Below are positions 58,550 through 64,000 of a stretch of DNA of 64,000 nucleotides, piece after piece (position 1 is the stretch's first letter; each line of letters begins with the position of its first letter). The stretch comes from Sinonovacula constricta (lineage: Eukaryota; Mollusca; Bivalvia; Cardiida; Solecurtidae): NCBI GenBank assembly GCA_007844125.1, contig CM017558.1, forward strand, positions 44,854,460 to 44,918,459. Reading direction: 5' to 3'. Made by a program: the position numbers and the translations under genes. The notes beneath the pieces were generated by a model. That model had not been told where the DNA came from, ran no database searches, and saw only the letters and a program-made list of their open reading frames with translations.

Positions 58550-60519
58550 TTTATCAAAACCTTAGGAGACAACAGACAGACAGATTTGCATGTATGATAT
58601 GATTTAATTAGATTTCCGAAACTATTCCAATTAAAACCCTCAAGTATTTATTTGACGCTGTTTGTCGTTCTTGTGTTATTGTTACATGAGCAAAAACATT
58701 TATTTGATACACAAAGTACGTCAACAGATTTCAGCATAACAATTATTTTCACAACATATTGTATTCCATTATAAAAAGCGATGTTGGTAGGTGGTCTCAC
58801 AACATACGGTTCTTTCTGTAACAGCTCTCGTGCCGTATATGCATTAAATAACAAAAGGCTATATTATATTTCAACATATACTTATCGGATTTGACATTCT
58901 ATCAAAGACAAAAGTTCAACTTTTGCGTTGGTGCTCTTTTTTAAATTTATTTTATATATTATATAACGGCGTGAAACTTCATCCATAGTTTATAACTATT
59001 TTAATTGCTACTGGAAAAACCTTGTACATATCAATTTAAATTATATATATATATATATTTAAAGATATTGTTAAAATTCCAAAAAGAAAAAGGATCTATC
59101 CATTGCTGTGTAGTATTTTAACCAAAGAAACCTGCAGCAATACGTATAATACATATAATCCTTTCTGCTTCTATATTTATTTATTCTCCCGTTTAATTAC
59201 ACTTCGATGTAATTGTTCAATATCCTTACTAAATGTTACCTGCCAGTAAAAGTGCAATTATACAAATACTCTGATCTTGATATATATTTCAATCGATGGT
59301 TACATGTAATGCATTTACTAGTGACGTTTTGGTCCAACCAGACACTGTATTGTGAACCATCCAGTATAAAGGGAAGGACAAAAGGACTTCAACGTGTTTG
59401 CATAACATAAAAAAGCATTATATCAAAAAACAAATTTTATTAAAATTCATGCCTATTACTCATTAGATTATGGACGATCCGGATAAAATGTAACATTTCT
59501 GACAGAAACAAAAAAAAAGCATGACAGGTTCCTGTGAATAAAACTAACTTAGGTAGAACGGGAATATATTATGTTTAAGACAGTCAAAACGATTTGACGG
59601 CAAATTGTTTTACAATAATATATTTGAGCGGTAATTGAGTAAACCTTCCAATTTGTACTTTCTATGGAATGTCCGGTTCTTTCTTTGTCGGTCAGATCAG
59701 TTTCCATTAACCAGTTTTTTCCAATTGGTGCACTTGCACCAGTGAACAGTAGACCTTCTTGACATAAAAATATGTGCGGTGTTTATGATATTGTTTGAAA
59801 GTTAGTGTTCGGATAGAATAGTATGGGGAGGCGTTGAATACCAATCAAGGAAGTGATAATTGAAATGCTTTAGAAAGGACTGCTTGCTGTAATCAATACA
59901 GATATTCTTACGCGACTTACACTAATATATTCCCTAAAAGAGTTCAGTTATTCATTCAAAAATTTCATATGTGAAATATATATATATATATGAACAAGAC
60001 TGACAAGGCTATGATAAATAACAGCCGCACGTAATATAATGGTTCTTGTTAAAGGTCGATAACAGAAATATTTTCACAAGTTAATATGGCACTCAATAGT
60101 CATAACTAAGACGAAATTATTGAAAAGACCTTGCTCCTGAGCAGTGCCAATACCGGGATCCCAAAGAAAGTAATGCGTTATTCACTTCTTCATTTTTAAA
60201 TAAATACACGATGCGGACGTGTATGGATGTTTGTGAAGTTTTGTGTTTCCTTCTAAATGACATATTAGCATTTACCCTTGCCCTTTATGGCATCGCGTGG
60301 ACTTTTGTATTACAAACGTGTCTCTTAATGGGAATGATGTAATTGCCGAGTTACCTACTGTACATATTAGACATATATTCCCTTGCATTGACTGTTTTGT
60401 TGTTTGTGAATAGTAGTGTTTGCTCAGTTACTATACTAACGATACATGTGCTTGCAGTTAGTTGTCTCAATTTCATGTGACATTTTTATATACACACTTC
60501 GTCTCTGTTAAAAAAATAT
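58550..60519. other. no gene recognised
   Basis: AT-rich DNA with short TA runs near 59043 and 59972. Confidence 0.4.
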
Positions 60520-60720
60520 GAAGTGCGACATTGTTTCTAAACTCCGATATAAGCACCCCAGTAGGTCATTCTGCCGACGTGCTGTTCCATGCGGTAATTG
60601 TTGTTTGTTGTCTATTTGGGTAATGTTACGTCTCATCACTTTATCACTTCAGGTTTTTAAATATATTCTCATTCTCGAAGTTCATATTCGAAAAACTGGT
60701 GAACTTATGTAATTTAAACT
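60520..60720 (-). repeat. stem-loop repeat family copy
   Basis: ATAAGCACCCCAGTAGGTC, CTGCCGACGTGCTGTTCCAT and GCGGTAATTGTTG follow the minus-strand family order with substitutions in the stem. Confidence 0.7.
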
Positions 60721-61114
60721 AATGACCATCAGTTTTCATATCACAGTCTGAAGCATAAACGTTTCATATTCAAATAGACAAGTTAACATTGAACCTTCAT
60801 TCACCTACTGTCGTGTCAGAGTTGTTGGCTGACTTGATACATGTGACCTCTGCTCATCTTAGTAAAAGATGATAAGTAAAATATAGTGGGTGGTTTATAT
60901 TATGCCGAACTCATCCCTGTTAACACCGAATGCAAAATATAAAGGGAAACTGAAAAAATAATTGGTATCATGACTATTTATAAAATATATAGGTGTTTAA
61001 ATAAATGTAATTACTTCGCAGTTTCATTGTTTTGTTCGTATGCCGACAATCAGCTATTATAGATAAATAGAGGGCATCCAGATAAATGTCTTGTAAACTG
61101 GTTCAGCTGAGGAA
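60721..61114. other. no gene recognised
   Basis: AT-rich spacer. Confidence 0.35.
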
Positions 61115-61205
61115 AAAACACTAATACCGGGGCTCGAACCCCGGACACTGAGGAGCCAATGAGTTGGCGACTCAAGCCACTTGGCGACCTTCGCACTTGT
61201 GATAA
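61115..61205 (-). mobile_element. tRNA-Ser/Leu-like SINE head
   Basis: On the minus strand, CCGGGGTTCGAGCCCCGG is a perfect T-arm with consensus box B. TCGCCAAGTGGCTTGAG resembles a type-II tRNA box A. TTTTTT follows shortly after, as a possible polymerase III stop. The anticodon arm is too short for a working tRNA (GCCAA-CTCA-TTGGC has a 4-base loop). Confidence 0.6.
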
Positions 61206-63706
<2,501 letters not shown>

Positions 63707-64000
63707 TATTGTACAATTCCGTTAATATATCCTTTAACAAACGTCCATTAATTTTACAGGCTTATAAGAGGGGACTGATCAAATGCGTGTTTTACTGTAC
63801 CTGATATTTGCCACAATAACTTAATTGGCAATACCAATTAGATTTCCGACTCCATATTGATATCAGCATTTGATCTTTATAGATGTTCGACTTGTCCTCT
63901 TGTCGTTTGTGTTTTTAGTAAATTATTAGTTATTTATTAACGCTTGTCCTATTAGGTAATTGGTATATCATGAAAATAAAGTCGGTATAATGGACATAGC
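63707..64000. other. no feature recognised
   Basis: AT-rich DNA to the window edge. Confidence 0.35.

Noticed and set aside
61115..61205. Possible tRNA-Ser or tRNA-Leu gene on the minus strand
   Set aside because: The T-arm is perfect, but the anticodon loop would have only four bases and no proper acceptor stem is visible.

Overview
The window looks like intergenic or intronic DNA from an animal nuclear genome. I would place it in a lophotrochozoan, most likely a bivalve mollusc. The pointers are an AT-rich background, no long open frames, many tRNA-derived SINEs and LINE 3' ends, cut-and-paste transposon relics, and abundant mini- and microsatellites. The species is inference. I see no bacterial-style operons, rRNA, convincing intact tRNA gene or CRISPR array.

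Host-gene evidence is thin. There is a possible terminal exon at the left edge (3-143, +), a possible first exon with a good splice donor (10162-10199, -), and a 43-codon protein-like frame (26799-26930, +). Almost every other recognisable coding segment is a decayed transposon: a LINE reverse-transcriptase tail (about 775-1960, -), a hAT-like DDE transposase with stops and frameshifts (3598-5866, +), a Merlin/ISXO2-type transposase relic (35596-36065, +), a LINE ORF1-type protein with one frameshift and one stop (39224-40058, +), and a second LINE tail (about 46950-47560, +).

Layout. 0-7 kb: LINE relic, a 69-bp satellite split by a 3.3-kb DNA transposon, then a SINE. 8-14 kb: SINE fragments, the candidate first exon, and a 3.1-kb array of a 35-bp minisatellite. 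15.8-17.1 kb: a SINE with target-site duplication beside a long TG tract, then copies of a stem-loop repeat. 17-29 kb: mostly unique AT-rich DNA with a GC-richer patch (23.2-23.8 kb), a 10-bp repeat and a 52-bp minisatellite. 29-36 kb: sparse, ending in the Merlin relic. 36.7-57.4 kb: four diverged copies of one long sequence block, interleaved with LINE pieces, a 26-bp minisatellite and SINEs. 57-64 kb: SINEs, tRNA-like heads and microsatellites.

The most informative structures are the transposon that landed inside the satellite, the four paralogous blocks, a family of at least eight short repeats with a conserved stem-loop, and a minisatellite apparently amplified from a SINE-like module. 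All alignments here were made by eye; percentages and exact edges need computation. I found no coherent new gene system.
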